The notes below the pieces were generated by a model. It saw only the letters and a list, made by a program, of their open reading frames with translations, made no database searches and was not told the origin of the DNA. Of a stretch of DNA of 6,468 nucleotides, positions 1-6,166 are shown piece by piece (positions within the stretch are counted from its first letter, which is position 1; each line of letters begins with the position of its first letter). The position numbers were made by a program, and so were the translations under genes. This DNA comes from an uncultured Clostridia bacterium. Lineage in GTDB: Bacteria > Bacillota > Clostridia > Oscillospirales > Ruminococcaceae. The stretch spans positions 1-6,468 of the forward strand of contig CAMDZU010000079.1 in assembly GCA_945910715.1 (NCBI GenBank), read 5' to 3'.

Positions 1-1147
1 GAATTTTTCCGCAGGTTTTGCCCAGAGAGAACACATCACGGGGTCCTGCCGCCTTATAGACGATTCGGGTCATAAGACGTTCAAGGTCGTAAATTCCGCT
101 TAAGCAGTCGCTTATTTCCCCCATCAAAACAGCGTCTTTTGTAAGCTGCTCAACTGCGTCAAGCCTTGCAAGAATGGCAGTGTGATTTATAAGGGGCTGT
201 TCAATGAACTGGCGCAGCTTTCGTCTGCCCATACTTGTTCTTGTCTTGTCAAGCACCCAAAGGAGAGAACCTCGCTTTTCCTTATTCCGCATTGTTTCCA
301 CAAGCTCAAGGTTGCGCCTTGTGGTTAAGTTAAGCCCCATATACTCGTTCTTTTCGTGAACATAAAGCTTTACCGCACGGGGAGTTTTCGTCCGCTGGGT
401 TTCGTTGATATAGCCGAATAAGCCGAGAAGTGCCCTTTTCGCAAGGGGCATTTCCTCGGGCACCTTTCCCGAATTTTCGCTTAAAAACTGCCGCTCAAGA
501 GCGTTTGACAAGCTGCCGCTTTCGGGGAATTTTTCCTCGGAGAAAAGCTCTCCCGTACAGCCCAGCAGCCTTGTGTGTATAAATTCGTGGACGTCCTTTA
601 AATCAAGAAAATCCTCGTTAAACAGCAGCTCAACGGGAGTGTATCTTGACAGCTCGCTTATAACGTCGTTCTGCAGCTCCTTGCCGCTTTTTTCCATAAC
701 GTGGAATTCCCCTGTGGAAATATCGCCGAATACCATACCGCAGGTTTTATCCTTGCAGTAAATGCTGCCGATAAAGTTATTTGCGCCCTCGTCAAGCATT
801 GACGCCTCGAAAACCGTACCGGGAGTTACAAGCCTTATAACGTCACGGTCAACAAGCCCCTTTGCGGTGGCAGGGTCCTCCGTCTGCTCGCAGATTGCCA
901 CCTTGTAGCCCTTGTCAATAAGCTTTTTTATGTAAACCTCGCTGGCGTGGTGAGGCACTCCGCACATAGCTGTTCCTGCCCTTGAGGTGAGAGTAAGCTC
1001 AAGTTCCTTTGAAATATTTACTGCGTCCTCAAAAAACATTTCATAAAAATCGCCTAAGCGAAAAAATAAAACGTAGTCGCTGTACTGCTTTTTTATATCC
1101 AGATACTGCTTAAGCATCGGAGAAAGCTTTTCGTTTTTATCTTCCAT
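1..1147 (-). CDS. mutS: DNA mismatch repair protein MutS (N-terminal part, cut by window edge)
   Basis: MutS recognises base mismatches and small loops in newly replicated DNA and recruits MutL. The window holds the first 382 codons (a full protein is usually about 850-900 aa). The ATG at 1147-1145 is preceded by GGGAG at 1158-1154, 6 nt away, which fixes the start. Domain I is clear: an SPMLKQYLDIKKQY start, then RLGDFYEMFFEDA at residues 30-42, where Phe34 and Glu36 correspond to the Phe-x-Glu mismatch-reading pair, followed by MCGVPHHA, KGYKVAICEQ and VTPGT near residue 115. The connector domain and the start of the lever/core domain follow, including LLGLFGYINETQ and a RRNLEL motif at the beginning of the core. 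The ATPase domain lies beyond the left edge, so its integrity cannot be judged. No frameshift is visible. It is the last gene seen in the miaB unit, after a structured 90-nt spacer that may set its level separately. Confidence 0.97.
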   Translation of the reverse strand, partial: MEDKNEKLSPMLKQYLDIKKQYSDYVLFFRLGDFYEMFFEDAVNISKELELTLTSRAGTAMCGVPHHASEVYIKKLIDKGYKVAICEQTEDPATAKGLVDRDVIRLVTPGTVFEASMLDEGANNFIGSIYCKDKTCGMVFGDISTGEFHVMEKSGKELQNDVISELSRYTPVELLFNEDFLDLKDVHEFIHTRLLGCTGELFSEEKFPESGSLSNALERQFLSENSGKVPEEMPLAKRALLGLFGYINETQRTKTPRAVKLYVHEKNEYMGLNLTTRRNLELVETMRNKEKRGSLLWVLDKTRTSMGRRKLRQFIEQPLINHTAILARLDAVEQLTKDAVLMGEISDCLSGIYDLERLMTRIVYKAAGPRDVFSLGKTCGKI

Positions 1148-1153
1148 GATTTA

Positions 1154-1158
1154 CTCCC
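1154..1158 (-). promoter_or_regulatory. Ribosome binding site of mutS
   Basis: GGGAG on the minus strand, 6 nt before the ATG. It lies only about 15 nt downstream of the base of the spacer hairpin, so the hairpin leaves it unpaired. Confidence 0.75.
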
Positions 1159-1173
1159 GTTCAATCAAAACAC

Positions 1174-1230
1174 ATAACGGGCGGTTTTGGGGCGGCAAAT
1201 CTGCTTCGCCGCCTTAATCCGCCCTGTTAT
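1174..1230 (-). promoter_or_regulatory. Two-tier hairpin in the spacer between the YmcA/YlbF gene and mutS
   Basis: Seen directly: an outer stem pairs 1174-1184 with 1219-1230 (11 pairs, one bulged base at 1225), and an inner stem pairs 1191-1199 with 1205-1213 (9 pairs) around a 5-nt loop at 1200-1204. The core of both stems is GC-rich (GGGCGG/CCGCCC and GGCGGC/GCCGCC). One inner pair (1197:1207) is G-U in minus-strand RNA but A-C in plus-strand RNA, so the fold favours the minus transcript. No run of U follows on the minus strand, so it is a poor intrinsic terminator. It could be an mRNA processing or stabilising structure that sets mutS relative to its upstream genes, or a copy of a dispersed palindromic repeat. 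Which of these holds is inference. Confidence 0.75.
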
Positions 1231-1237
1231 TCTGCTC

Positions 1238-1645
1238 TTAGTGGCAGCCGCCGCAGGTTGCGCAGCTTCCTGTGCAGCTTGAAATTTCGCAGGTGTCGGG
1301 ATCTTCGCCCTCACAGCACATACCGATAATCATATTTACATCGTTAAGCAGCTTGTCCAGTGCGTTCTTAACTATTACAAAGTTTGCCATGTGAACATTG
1401 CTCATAACGGCGGTATATTTTTCCTGCATTTCCTTATTCAGCGCAGCGATTTTCTCGCTGTCCTTTTCGCCCTCGGGCTTCTGCATTTCAAGCTGAAGAT
1501 TTGTTCTTGTCAGATTGAAGGTGCCGATAAGCTCCTGCAGTTCACTGTCCTCGTCGTTTTCCTTCTTTGCGATATCGTATGCCTTGTATTCCTCGCTTGC
1601 CTGAATTGCCTTTCCAAGCTCTCTTGCTGCCTTGATTGCGTCCAT
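1238..1645 (-). CDS. YmcA/YlbF (RicA/RicF) family protein with cysteine-rich C-terminus
   Basis: A 135-aa, mostly helical protein of the Com_YlbF/DUF964 family. In B. subtilis the relatives YmcA (RicA) and YlbF (RicF) join YaaT (RicT) in a complex that carries [4Fe-4S] clusters, supports RNase Y-dependent mRNA maturation, and is needed for competence, sporulation and biofilm. Here the N-terminal part (ARELGKAIQASEEYKAY, residues 7-23) and the charged helices up to about residue 108 fit the family. The tail has Cys at 110, 111, 119, 124, 128, 131 and 134 and ends in His135, a likely metal or Fe-S binding end. The ATG has AAAGGA 8 nt upstream, and the gene begins 18 nt after miaB, so the two are surely co-transcribed. 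By gene order (miaB, this gene, mutS) it matches B. subtilis YmcA better than YlbF, but sequence alone cannot settle which paralogue it is. It is cytoplasmic, with no signal peptide or membrane segment. Confidence 0.9.
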   Translation of the reverse strand: MDAIKAARELGKAIQASEEYKAYDIAKKENDEDSELQELIGTFNLTRTNLQLEMQKPEGEKDSEKIAALNKEMQEKYTAVMSNVHMANFVIVKNALDKLLNDVNMIIGMCCEGEDPDTCEISSCTGSCATCGGCH

Positions 1646-1653
1646 TGTTTTAT

Positions 1654-1659
1654 TCCTTT
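1654..1659 (-). promoter_or_regulatory. Ribosome binding site of the YmcA/YlbF gene
   Basis: AAAGGA on the minus strand, 8 nt before the ATG at 1645 and just past the miaB stop codon. It supports tight coupling of the two genes. Confidence 0.75.
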
Positions 1660-1663
1660 CTGA

Positions 1664-3070
1664 TTATATAAGTTTTCCGATAAGCGCCCAGTTAAGCGCT
1701 TCGGTTATCTCAACGTCAACGAATTTACCTATCATATCCTCGGTGCCGTTAAAATCCACAATAATGTTCTGACGGCTTTTTCCTGTGTAATAGCCGTCGC
1801 GTGAACGTCCTCTGCCCTCGCAGAGTATTCTCATTTTCCGTCCCACATACTTTTTGTATGCGTTTTCGCCGCATTCGCCCTGAACCTCAAGCAGCTCCCT
1901 GAACCACTTTCCCTTTTCCTCGTCGGAAACGGGATCCTCCATTTCTGCCGCCTTTGTTCCCTCTCGCCTGCTGTAAATAAAGGTGTAAGCGGAATCATAG
2001 CCCACCTCTTTCATAAGGCTGAGAGTGTCGCAAAAGTCCTCGTAGGTTTCTCCGGGGAAGCCCACAATAATGTCCGTTGTCAGCATTAAATCGGGTATTC
2101 TTGCTTTTGCGTAATTCACAAGCTCAAGGTATTTTTCCCTGTTGTAACAGCGGTTCATAAGCTTCAGAATTCTGTCCGATCCGCTCTGAACAGGCAGGTG
2201 CAGATGCCACGAAATATGCTTTGAGTCTGCGATTGTATCAATAAGTTCGTGGGTGCAGTCCTTGGGGTGGGAGGTCATAAAGCTGATTTTGTACTCTCCC
2301 TCAAAGCAGTCCAGCCGCCTTAAAAGCTCCGCAAAATCCACGTCTGTTCCCTTACCGTAGGAATTTACGTTCTGCCCCAGTAAAAGTATATCCTTATATC
2401 CCTGTTCTATCAGTCCCTTTACCTCGGAAATTACCTCCTCGGCGCTCCTTGAACGCTCTCTGCCTCTGACATAAGGCACAATGCAGTAGGTGCAGAAGTT
2501 GTTGCAGCCGTACATAATGGGCACGCTTGCCTTGAATTTGCTGTCACGTCTTACGGGAAGACCCTCGGCGATTACTCCTGCGCTGTCGGGAATTTCCACA
2601 ACACGCTTTTCTGTGGAAAGCACGCTGTAAAGTATTTCGGGGAATTTATGCAGAACGTGAGTTCCGAAAATTATATCAACAAATGGGAAGGTTTTCTTCA
2701 TACGCTGTGCAATATGCTCCTGCTGCACCATACAGCCGCAGACTGCAATAATCATATCGGGCCTGCGCTTTTTGTAGTGCTTAAGTGCGCCTATATTGCC
2801 GAAAACCCTGTCCTCCGCATTTTCACGGACAGCGCAGGTGTTGAACAGCACAAGGTCTGCGTTTTCGGCGTCGTCCGTAAAGCCGTAGCCCATTTCGGCT
2901 AACATTCCCTTTATTTTTTCACCGTCGGACACGTTCTGCTGACAGCCGTAGCTGTGAACGTGAGCAAGGGGTATATGGTCGTAAACGTGAGTTACCGCTC
3001 TGACTTTCTGTATGAAAAATCGCTGCTCCTTTAACTCCTCGGCGGTAACAAGCTTTGTTTCCTGTTTCAA
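1664..3070 (-). CDS. miaB: tRNA-2-methylthio-N6-dimethylallyladenosine synthase MiaB
   Basis: This radical-SAM enzyme adds a methylthio group to i6A37 next to the anticodon of tRNAs that read UNN codons, improving decoding. The 468-aa product shows the full architecture. The N-terminal methylthiotransferase domain has three auxiliary-cluster cysteines: C43 in SYGCQQN, C79 in FNTCAVRE, and C113 in CGCMVQ. The radical-SAM CxxxCxxC is C189, C193 and C196 in YGCNNFCTYCIVPYVRGRE. A typical HLPVQSGSDRILKLMNR segment lies near 291-307 and TTDIIVGFPGETYEDF at 331-346. A TRAM RNA-binding domain occupies about 403-467. The start is a TTG at 3070-3068 with AAAGGA 8 nt upstream. The next in-frame Met is residue 56, inside the conserved domain and past C43, so TTG is required. 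It is the first gene of the unit led by the promoter at 3125-3153. The length matches clostridial MiaB and nothing is missing. Confidence 0.97.
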   Translation of the reverse strand: MKQETKLVTAEELKEQRFFIQKVRAVTHVYDHIPLAHVHSYGCQQNVSDGEKIKGMLAEMGYGFTDDAENADLVLFNTCAVRENAEDRVFGNIGALKHYKKRRPDMIIAVCGCMVQQEHIAQRMKKTFPFVDIIFGTHVLHKFPEILYSVLSTEKRVVEIPDSAGVIAEGLPVRRDSKFKASVPIMYGCNNFCTYCIVPYVRGRERSRSAEEVISEVKGLIEQGYKDILLLGQNVNSYGKGTDVDFAELLRRLDCFEGEYKISFMTSHPKDCTHELIDTIADSKHISWHLHLPVQSGSDRILKLMNRCYNREKYLELVNYAKARIPDLMLTTDIIVGFPGETYEDFCDTLSLMKEVGYDSAYTFIYSRREGTKAAEMEDPVSDEEKGKWFRELLEVQGECGENAYKKYVGRKMRILCEGRGRSRDGYYTGKSRQNIIVDFNGTEDMIGKFVDVEITEALNWALIGKLI

Positions 3071-3078
3071 TTTATCAA

Positions 3079-3084
3079 TCCTTT
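3079..3084 (-). promoter_or_regulatory. Ribosome binding site supporting the TTG start of miaB
   Basis: AAAGGA on the minus strand, 8 nt before TTG at 3070. It decides the start, because no ATG or GTG lies in frame near this site before the first conserved motif. Confidence 0.7.
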
Positions 3085-3100
3085 CGGAGATTTTGCAAAA

Positions 3101-3118
3101 GTATAGTTAAAACCATAC
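3101..3118 (-). promoter_or_regulatory. Hairpin at the expected 5' end of the miaB transcript
   Basis: On the minus strand GTATGGT pairs with AACTATAC across a short UUUA-type loop (7 pairs, one of them G-U). The G-U pair becomes C-A on the other strand, so the fold favours minus RNA. It is followed by four T (3100-3097), which are part of a 10-bp palindrome TTTTGCAAAA at 3091-3100. The hairpin begins at the base where transcription from the adjacent promoter should start (about 3118). It may protect the 5' end of the miaB mRNA, or act as a weak terminator for recD2-comF read-through. The stem is AT-rich, so both roles are tentative. Confidence 0.45.
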
Positions 3119-3124
3119 TATTTC

Positions 3125-3153
3125 AGTATAGCATAAAACGAGCATAATTTCAA
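3125..3153 (-). promoter_or_regulatory. Extended -10 housekeeping promoter for the miaB unit
   Basis: On the minus strand TTGAAA (-35, 3153-3148) is separated by exactly 17 nt from TATACT (-10, 3130-3125). The -10 is preceded by TGC, giving the extended TGn-10 form. Both boxes match the sigma-A consensus at 5 of 6 positions with ideal spacing. The predicted start is near 3118, giving a leader of about 48 nt to the miaB TTG. The -35 box shares bases with the comF stop codon (TGA at 3152-3150). It should drive miaB, the YmcA/YlbF gene and probably mutS, independently of recD2-comF. Confidence 0.75.
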
Positions 3154-3803
3154 CCGTTTTTAATTGTCTTTGCAAACACCGCAGAAGTAACGGATTTTGC
3201 CCCCGAGGACAAAATCGTGCGGCTAACTTCGGAAAGGGTACTTCCCGTTGTGCAGACGTCATCTATAAGCAAAACATGCTTTTCCGCATAATCAGCAGGC
3301 TTTCTTACCTTGAATGCGCCTTTGAGATTGGTTCTGCGTTCCGCTTCTCTGAGAGCTTTCTGTGATTTTGTATGCCTTATCTTAACAACTCCCTTTGACA
3401 TAGGAATACCTGTTATGGCTGAAATTTCCTTTGCTATAAGCGCCGACTGGTTATAGCCTCGCTGGTTAAAATCCTTTTTATGCATTGGAACAGCCGTGAC
3501 AACGTCAAAGCTTTCGCCTAAAGCCTCCAGTCTGTCGCAGATAAGCCTTGCCGCCGCCCAGGCTGAATAGCCGTAATTATCCCATTTCAGCGGATAAACA
3601 ACCGACCTTGCCGCCTCGTCGTAAGCGCATACCGCAATAATTCCGCCTGTTTCGCCGGGGATTTTGTCAATATCAATAAAATCAAGCTTAGTGTAACAGC
3701 TTTCGCAGTAATACCTGTCCCACTCAATCTGCTTTTTGCAGAACGGGCAGATATTGGGATAAAGCAGGCTTATGAACATTCGTTTCAGTTTATGACTATT
3801 CAC
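3150..3803 (-). CDS. comF: ComF-family protein (zinc ribbon plus phosphoribosyltransferase fold)
   Basis: A 217-aa protein of the ComFC/GntX type. An N-terminal zinc ribbon is formed by C19, C22, C33 and C36 (CPFC...CESC). A type I phosphoribosyltransferase domain follows, with VPMHKKDFNQRGYNQS at 105-120 and the PRPP-loop signature VLLIDDVCTTGST at 177-189. Family members act in the cytoplasm at the inner side of the DNA-uptake machinery in competent bacteria, but many non-competent species carry them and the substrate is not established. The start is GTG at 3803-3801 with GAGGG 8 nt upstream, inside the end of recD2. The first 8 bases overlap the recD2 tail (GTGAATAG), so translation is probably coupled to the helicase. 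An internal ATG at codon 9 is a less likely start because it has no comparable ribosome binding site. No other competence gene is in the window, so a role in DNA uptake here is inference. Confidence 0.93.
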   Translation of the reverse strand: MNSHKLKRMFISLLYPNICPFCKKQIEWDRYYCESCYTKLDFIDIDKIPGETGGIIAVCAYDEAARSVVYPLKWDNYGYSAWAAARLICDRLEALGESFDVVTAVPMHKKDFNQRGYNQSALIAKEISAITGIPMSKGVVKIRHTKSQKALREAERRTNLKGAFKVRKPADYAEKHVLLIDDVCTTGSTLSEVSRTILSSGAKSVTSAVFAKTIKNG

Positions 3804-6018
3804 CGCTTAATCCCTCTTTTTTCAGCTTTGATTCAAGAAGAGGTCTTATGCAGGAATATCTCAGCATTTTGCGGTTATTCTGCACCATTTCGTAAACAAA
3901 CTGCTTTCTTCCCACAAGAATAAGTATTTTCTTTGCTCTGGTAACCCCCGTGTAAAGCAGATTGCGGTACAGCAGATTTTTTGAAACGCTTGTAAGAGGC
4001 ATTATTACGGCGCTGTACTCGCTGCCCTGACTTTTGTGTATGGTGACAGCGTAGGCGTGCTCGATTTTGGACAGCATTTCCGTAGTGTAAACCGCAATAC
4101 GTCCGTCAAAGTTTATGGTGATAACGCCGTTATAGGGGTCAACGTCGGTTACAATGCCAATATCCCCGTTGAAAACTCCCGAGCCCTTTTCTCCTGCCTT
4201 TGTCCACACAACGTCATAATCGTTCTTTATCTGCATAACCTTGTCGCCCATACGGTAAACCACGTCGAAAAACCGCAGCTCCTTTTTGCTCCTTGAGGGA
4301 GGATTCAAGGCAAGCTGAAGCTCTCTGTTAAGCTCCTTTGTGCCTGCTACGCCGATTCTTGTGGGAGTAAGTATCTGTATATCGTCAATGGGCGAAAAGC
4401 CGTAGGTTTTGGGCAGTCTTGTTTTTGCAAGGTCTATTATCAGCTTTGGAATCTGATTTTCGTCGGGACAGCTCATAAAGAAAAAGTCCTTTTTCCTGTT
4501 GTCAAGCTCGGGCATATTTCCACCTACAATTTCGTGAGCGTTGGTGACAATAAGACTTTCCGCCGCCTGCCTGAAAATCTCCTTAAGCTCAACCATTGGG
4601 ATATGTCCCCCTGAAATAAGGTCACGGAGAATATTTCCCGCTCCCACCGAGGGAAGCTGGTTTGAATCTCCCACCATAATAAGCTTTGCGTCAAGCCTTA
4701 CCGCACGGAGCAGTGCCTCAAAAAGCAGCACGTCCACCATTGACATTTCATCAACAACAATAACGTCCGCTTTAAGCTGATTGTTTTCGTTGTGCTTGAA
4801 AGCAAGCTTGTCCTCCTTGGAAAAATCCACCTCAAGCAGGCGGTGAATTGTTCTTGCAGGCTCTCCCGTCAGATCGGACATACGCTTTGCGGCACGTCCC
4901 GTAGGAGCGGCAAGGGCAAGCTTTTTCTTCTTCGCCTTGCAAAGCTGTATTACAGCGTTCAGGGTGGTGGTTTTTCCCGTACCCGGACCGCCCGTGAGAA
5001 TAAACAGATTATTGCCAAGACAGCCGTTTATTGCCGCCTTCTGCAAGGTTTCGTAGTGTATGTTTTCGGTAAACTCAATGCCGGCAATATCGTCGGAAAA
5101 GTCCTTGTTAAGCGGTGCGGAAAGCTTTAACATCTGGGAAAGCTTTGTTGTGATATAGTCCTCTGCGTCAAAAAACTCGGTTATGTAGATATATTCACGC
5201 TGACCTATTGCAAGGGAAACGAAAGCCCCCTCCTTTATGCCTGCTTCAAGGGAGCAGTCGAACACCTGTCCGCTTATTCCCAGCTCATTGCACACAATTT
5301 CCGCAAGCTTTACACGGGGCAGGCAGGTATGACCGCTGAAGCTGTTTTCACGGAGCACATAGGTTATTCCTGCCTTGACCCTGTTCATATCGTCTGTGTC
5401 TATTCCAAGCTCCCTTGCGATTTCGTCCGCAGTCTGAAAGCTTACGTCAATGCCGCTTCCGCAAAGAATATAGGGGTTGTCCTTTATTACCGAAATTGAG
5501 GAGGTTTCATAGTTTCTCCACACCGCCATACTTGTCATAGGGCTTATGCCGTATTTCTGCAGAAACTCCACCACTGTCTTAACTCCGCACAGCTTGCGGT
5601 ATTCGGAGCTTATATAAAGTGCCTTGTCCGAGGTAAGCCCCTTTATCTGTGAAAGGCGGAGAGGGTCGTTTTCTATAACGTCAAGGGCTTCCTCCCCGAA
5701 TGCCGCCACGATTTTCTTCGCCATTGCAGGACCAAGTCCCTTTATAATTCCCGACCCAAGATAGCGGCGGATTTCCTCGGGAGTTGTGGGCAGCATACGC
5801 TGGCAGACCTCCGCCTTGAACTGACGGCCGTACTTTGCGTTATTGACGTAGTTTCCGCTCAGCTCAAGGCGCTCGCCCTCAACAATATTGCCCAATGTTC
5901 CCACAACGGTTATTATTCCCGAATCGGTTTCAAGGTTGAGAATAACATACCCGTTCTGCTCGTTGCGGTAAATTACCTCGTCAACCGTTCCTTCTGTTTT
6001 TAAGAGATTTTCCTGCAT
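3796..6018 (-). CDS. recD2: ATP-dependent 5'-3' DNA helicase RecD2 (RecD/TraA type, SF1B)
   Basis: RecD2 unwinds DNA 5' to 3' without RecBC. In Bacillus and Deinococcus it protects stalled forks and genome integrity. From the ATG at 6018-6016 the protein is 740 aa, close to the family norm. An N-terminal OB-like part starts EGTVDEVIYRNEQNGY (residues 9-24). A helix-hairpin-helix region follows (GIIKGLGPAMAKKIVAAFG, 90-108). Helicase motifs come in order: Walker A GGPGTGKTT 343-351, APTGRAAKR 371-379, Walker B VVDE 421-424, GDSNQLP 450-456, FRQ 482-484, HKSQGSEY 661-668 and YTGVTRAK 689-696. An SH3-like insert (about 590-645) precedes the HKSQG motif. All catalytic residues are present. The frame stays open upstream to a TTG at 6081, but those 21 residues lack family similarity and a good ribosome binding site. 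The ATG has GAGGG 4 nt upstream and places the conserved EGTV motif as in homologues. It overlaps the small membrane ORF at its start and comF at its end. Confidence 0.96.
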   Translation of the reverse strand: MQENLLKTEGTVDEVIYRNEQNGYVILNLETDSGIITVVGTLGNIVEGERLELSGNYVNNAKYGRQFKAEVCQRMLPTTPEEIRRYLGSGIIKGLGPAMAKKIVAAFGEEALDVIENDPLRLSQIKGLTSDKALYISSEYRKLCGVKTVVEFLQKYGISPMTSMAVWRNYETSSISVIKDNPYILCGSGIDVSFQTADEIARELGIDTDDMNRVKAGITYVLRENSFSGHTCLPRVKLAEIVCNELGISGQVFDCSLEAGIKEGAFVSLAIGQREYIYITEFFDAEDYITTKLSQMLKLSAPLNKDFSDDIAGIEFTENIHYETLQKAAINGCLGNNLFILTGGPGTGKTTTLNAVIQLCKAKKKKLALAAPTGRAAKRMSDLTGEPARTIHRLLEVDFSKEDKLAFKHNENNQLKADVIVVDEMSMVDVLLFEALLRAVRLDAKLIMVGDSNQLPSVGAGNILRDLISGGHIPMVELKEIFRQAAESLIVTNAHEIVGGNMPELDNRKKDFFFMSCPDENQIPKLIIDLAKTRLPKTYGFSPIDDIQILTPTRIGVAGTKELNRELQLALNPPSRSKKELRFFDVVYRMGDKVMQIKNDYDVVWTKAGEKGSGVFNGDIGIVTDVDPYNGVITINFDGRIAVYTTEMLSKIEHAYAVTIHKSQGSEYSAVIMPLTSVSKNLLYRNLLYTGVTRAKKILILVGRKQFVYEMVQNNRKMLRYSCIRPLLESKLKKEGLSGE
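3812..3816 (-). promoter_or_regulatory. Ribosome binding site deciding the GTG start of comF
   Basis: GAGGG on the minus strand, embedded in the last codons of recD2 and 8 nt before the comF GTG. Together with the 8-base gene overlap it indicates translational coupling. Confidence 0.7.
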
Positions 6019-6130
6019 AAAGCCCTCGTTTTGAAAGTTTGTCGATAATGAAGCAGTAAGCAATGCTGATAAGCTTTGCAAAGCCGAATATTCCGCAGAA
6101 TATTACAATGAAAAAATACAGATTCTGCAC
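5981..6130 (-). CDS. Small single-pass membrane protein candidate (49 aa), unrecognised
   Basis: I do not recognise a family. The frame opens with GTG at 6130-6128 behind GGGGGTG (6142-6136), a near-perfect ribosome binding site at 5 nt, and closes with TGA at 5983-5981. The product starts MQNLYFFIVIFCGIFGFAKL and has one long hydrophobic stretch (about residues 4-29), then a short, strongly basic tail (DKLSKRG, GKSLKNRRNG). That is the usual layout of a single-pass protein with its C-terminus in the cytoplasm by the positive-inside rule. It overlaps the first 38 bases of recD2 in a different frame, so its translation would deliver ribosomes to the recD2 ATG. It could therefore be a real small protein, a coupling leader for recD2, or both. 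The short length and lack of a homology check keep confidence moderate, but the ribosome site plus coherent membrane topology argue against chance. Confidence 0.5.
   Translation of the reverse strand: MQNLYFFIVIFCGIFGFAKLISIAYCFIIDKLSKRGLYAGKSLKNRRNG
6023..6027 (-). promoter_or_regulatory. Ribosome binding site supporting the recD2 ATG
   Basis: GAGGG on the minus strand, 4 nt before ATG at 6018. The spacing is a little short but the match is much better than anything before the upstream TTG at 6081. It lies within the small membrane ORF. Confidence 0.6.
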
Positions 6131-6166
6131 AAAAACACCCCCAAAGGATTATATGCAGAATCCATA
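6111..6166 (-). terminator. Terminator-like inverted repeat after prmA
   Basis: On the minus strand GATTCTGCA (6162-6154) and TGCAGAATC (6129-6121) are perfect 9-base inverted repeats. Two G-U and two A-U pairs extend the stem to 13 pairs (6166-6154 with 6129-6117). Six T follow directly (6116-6111), as in an intrinsic terminator of the prmA message. The 24-nt loop is long, which weakens the call. The loop contains the ribosome site of the small membrane ORF and a TATAAT box, and the 3' arm contains most of its GTG start, so the same fold could also block translation of read-through RNA. Confidence 0.5.

Noticed and set aside
1174..1230. Spacer hairpin as a Rho-independent terminator before mutS
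   Set aside because: The stem is strong enough, but the minus strand continues with mixed sequence and no U-run, and mutS starts only 27 nt later without a visible promoter of its own.
6019..6081. Upstream extension of recD2 to a TTG at 6081 (21 extra residues)
   Set aside because: The extra residues do not fit the RecD2 N-terminus, the TTG lacks a good ribosome site, and this DNA is better explained by the small membrane ORF in another frame. The ATG at 6018 has GAGGG upstream.
6103..6165. A 20-codon ATG frame right after prmA (possible leader peptide)
   Set aside because: There is no ribosome binding site before the ATG and no regulatory codon run, and the frame lies across the inverted repeat. 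It is most likely chance.
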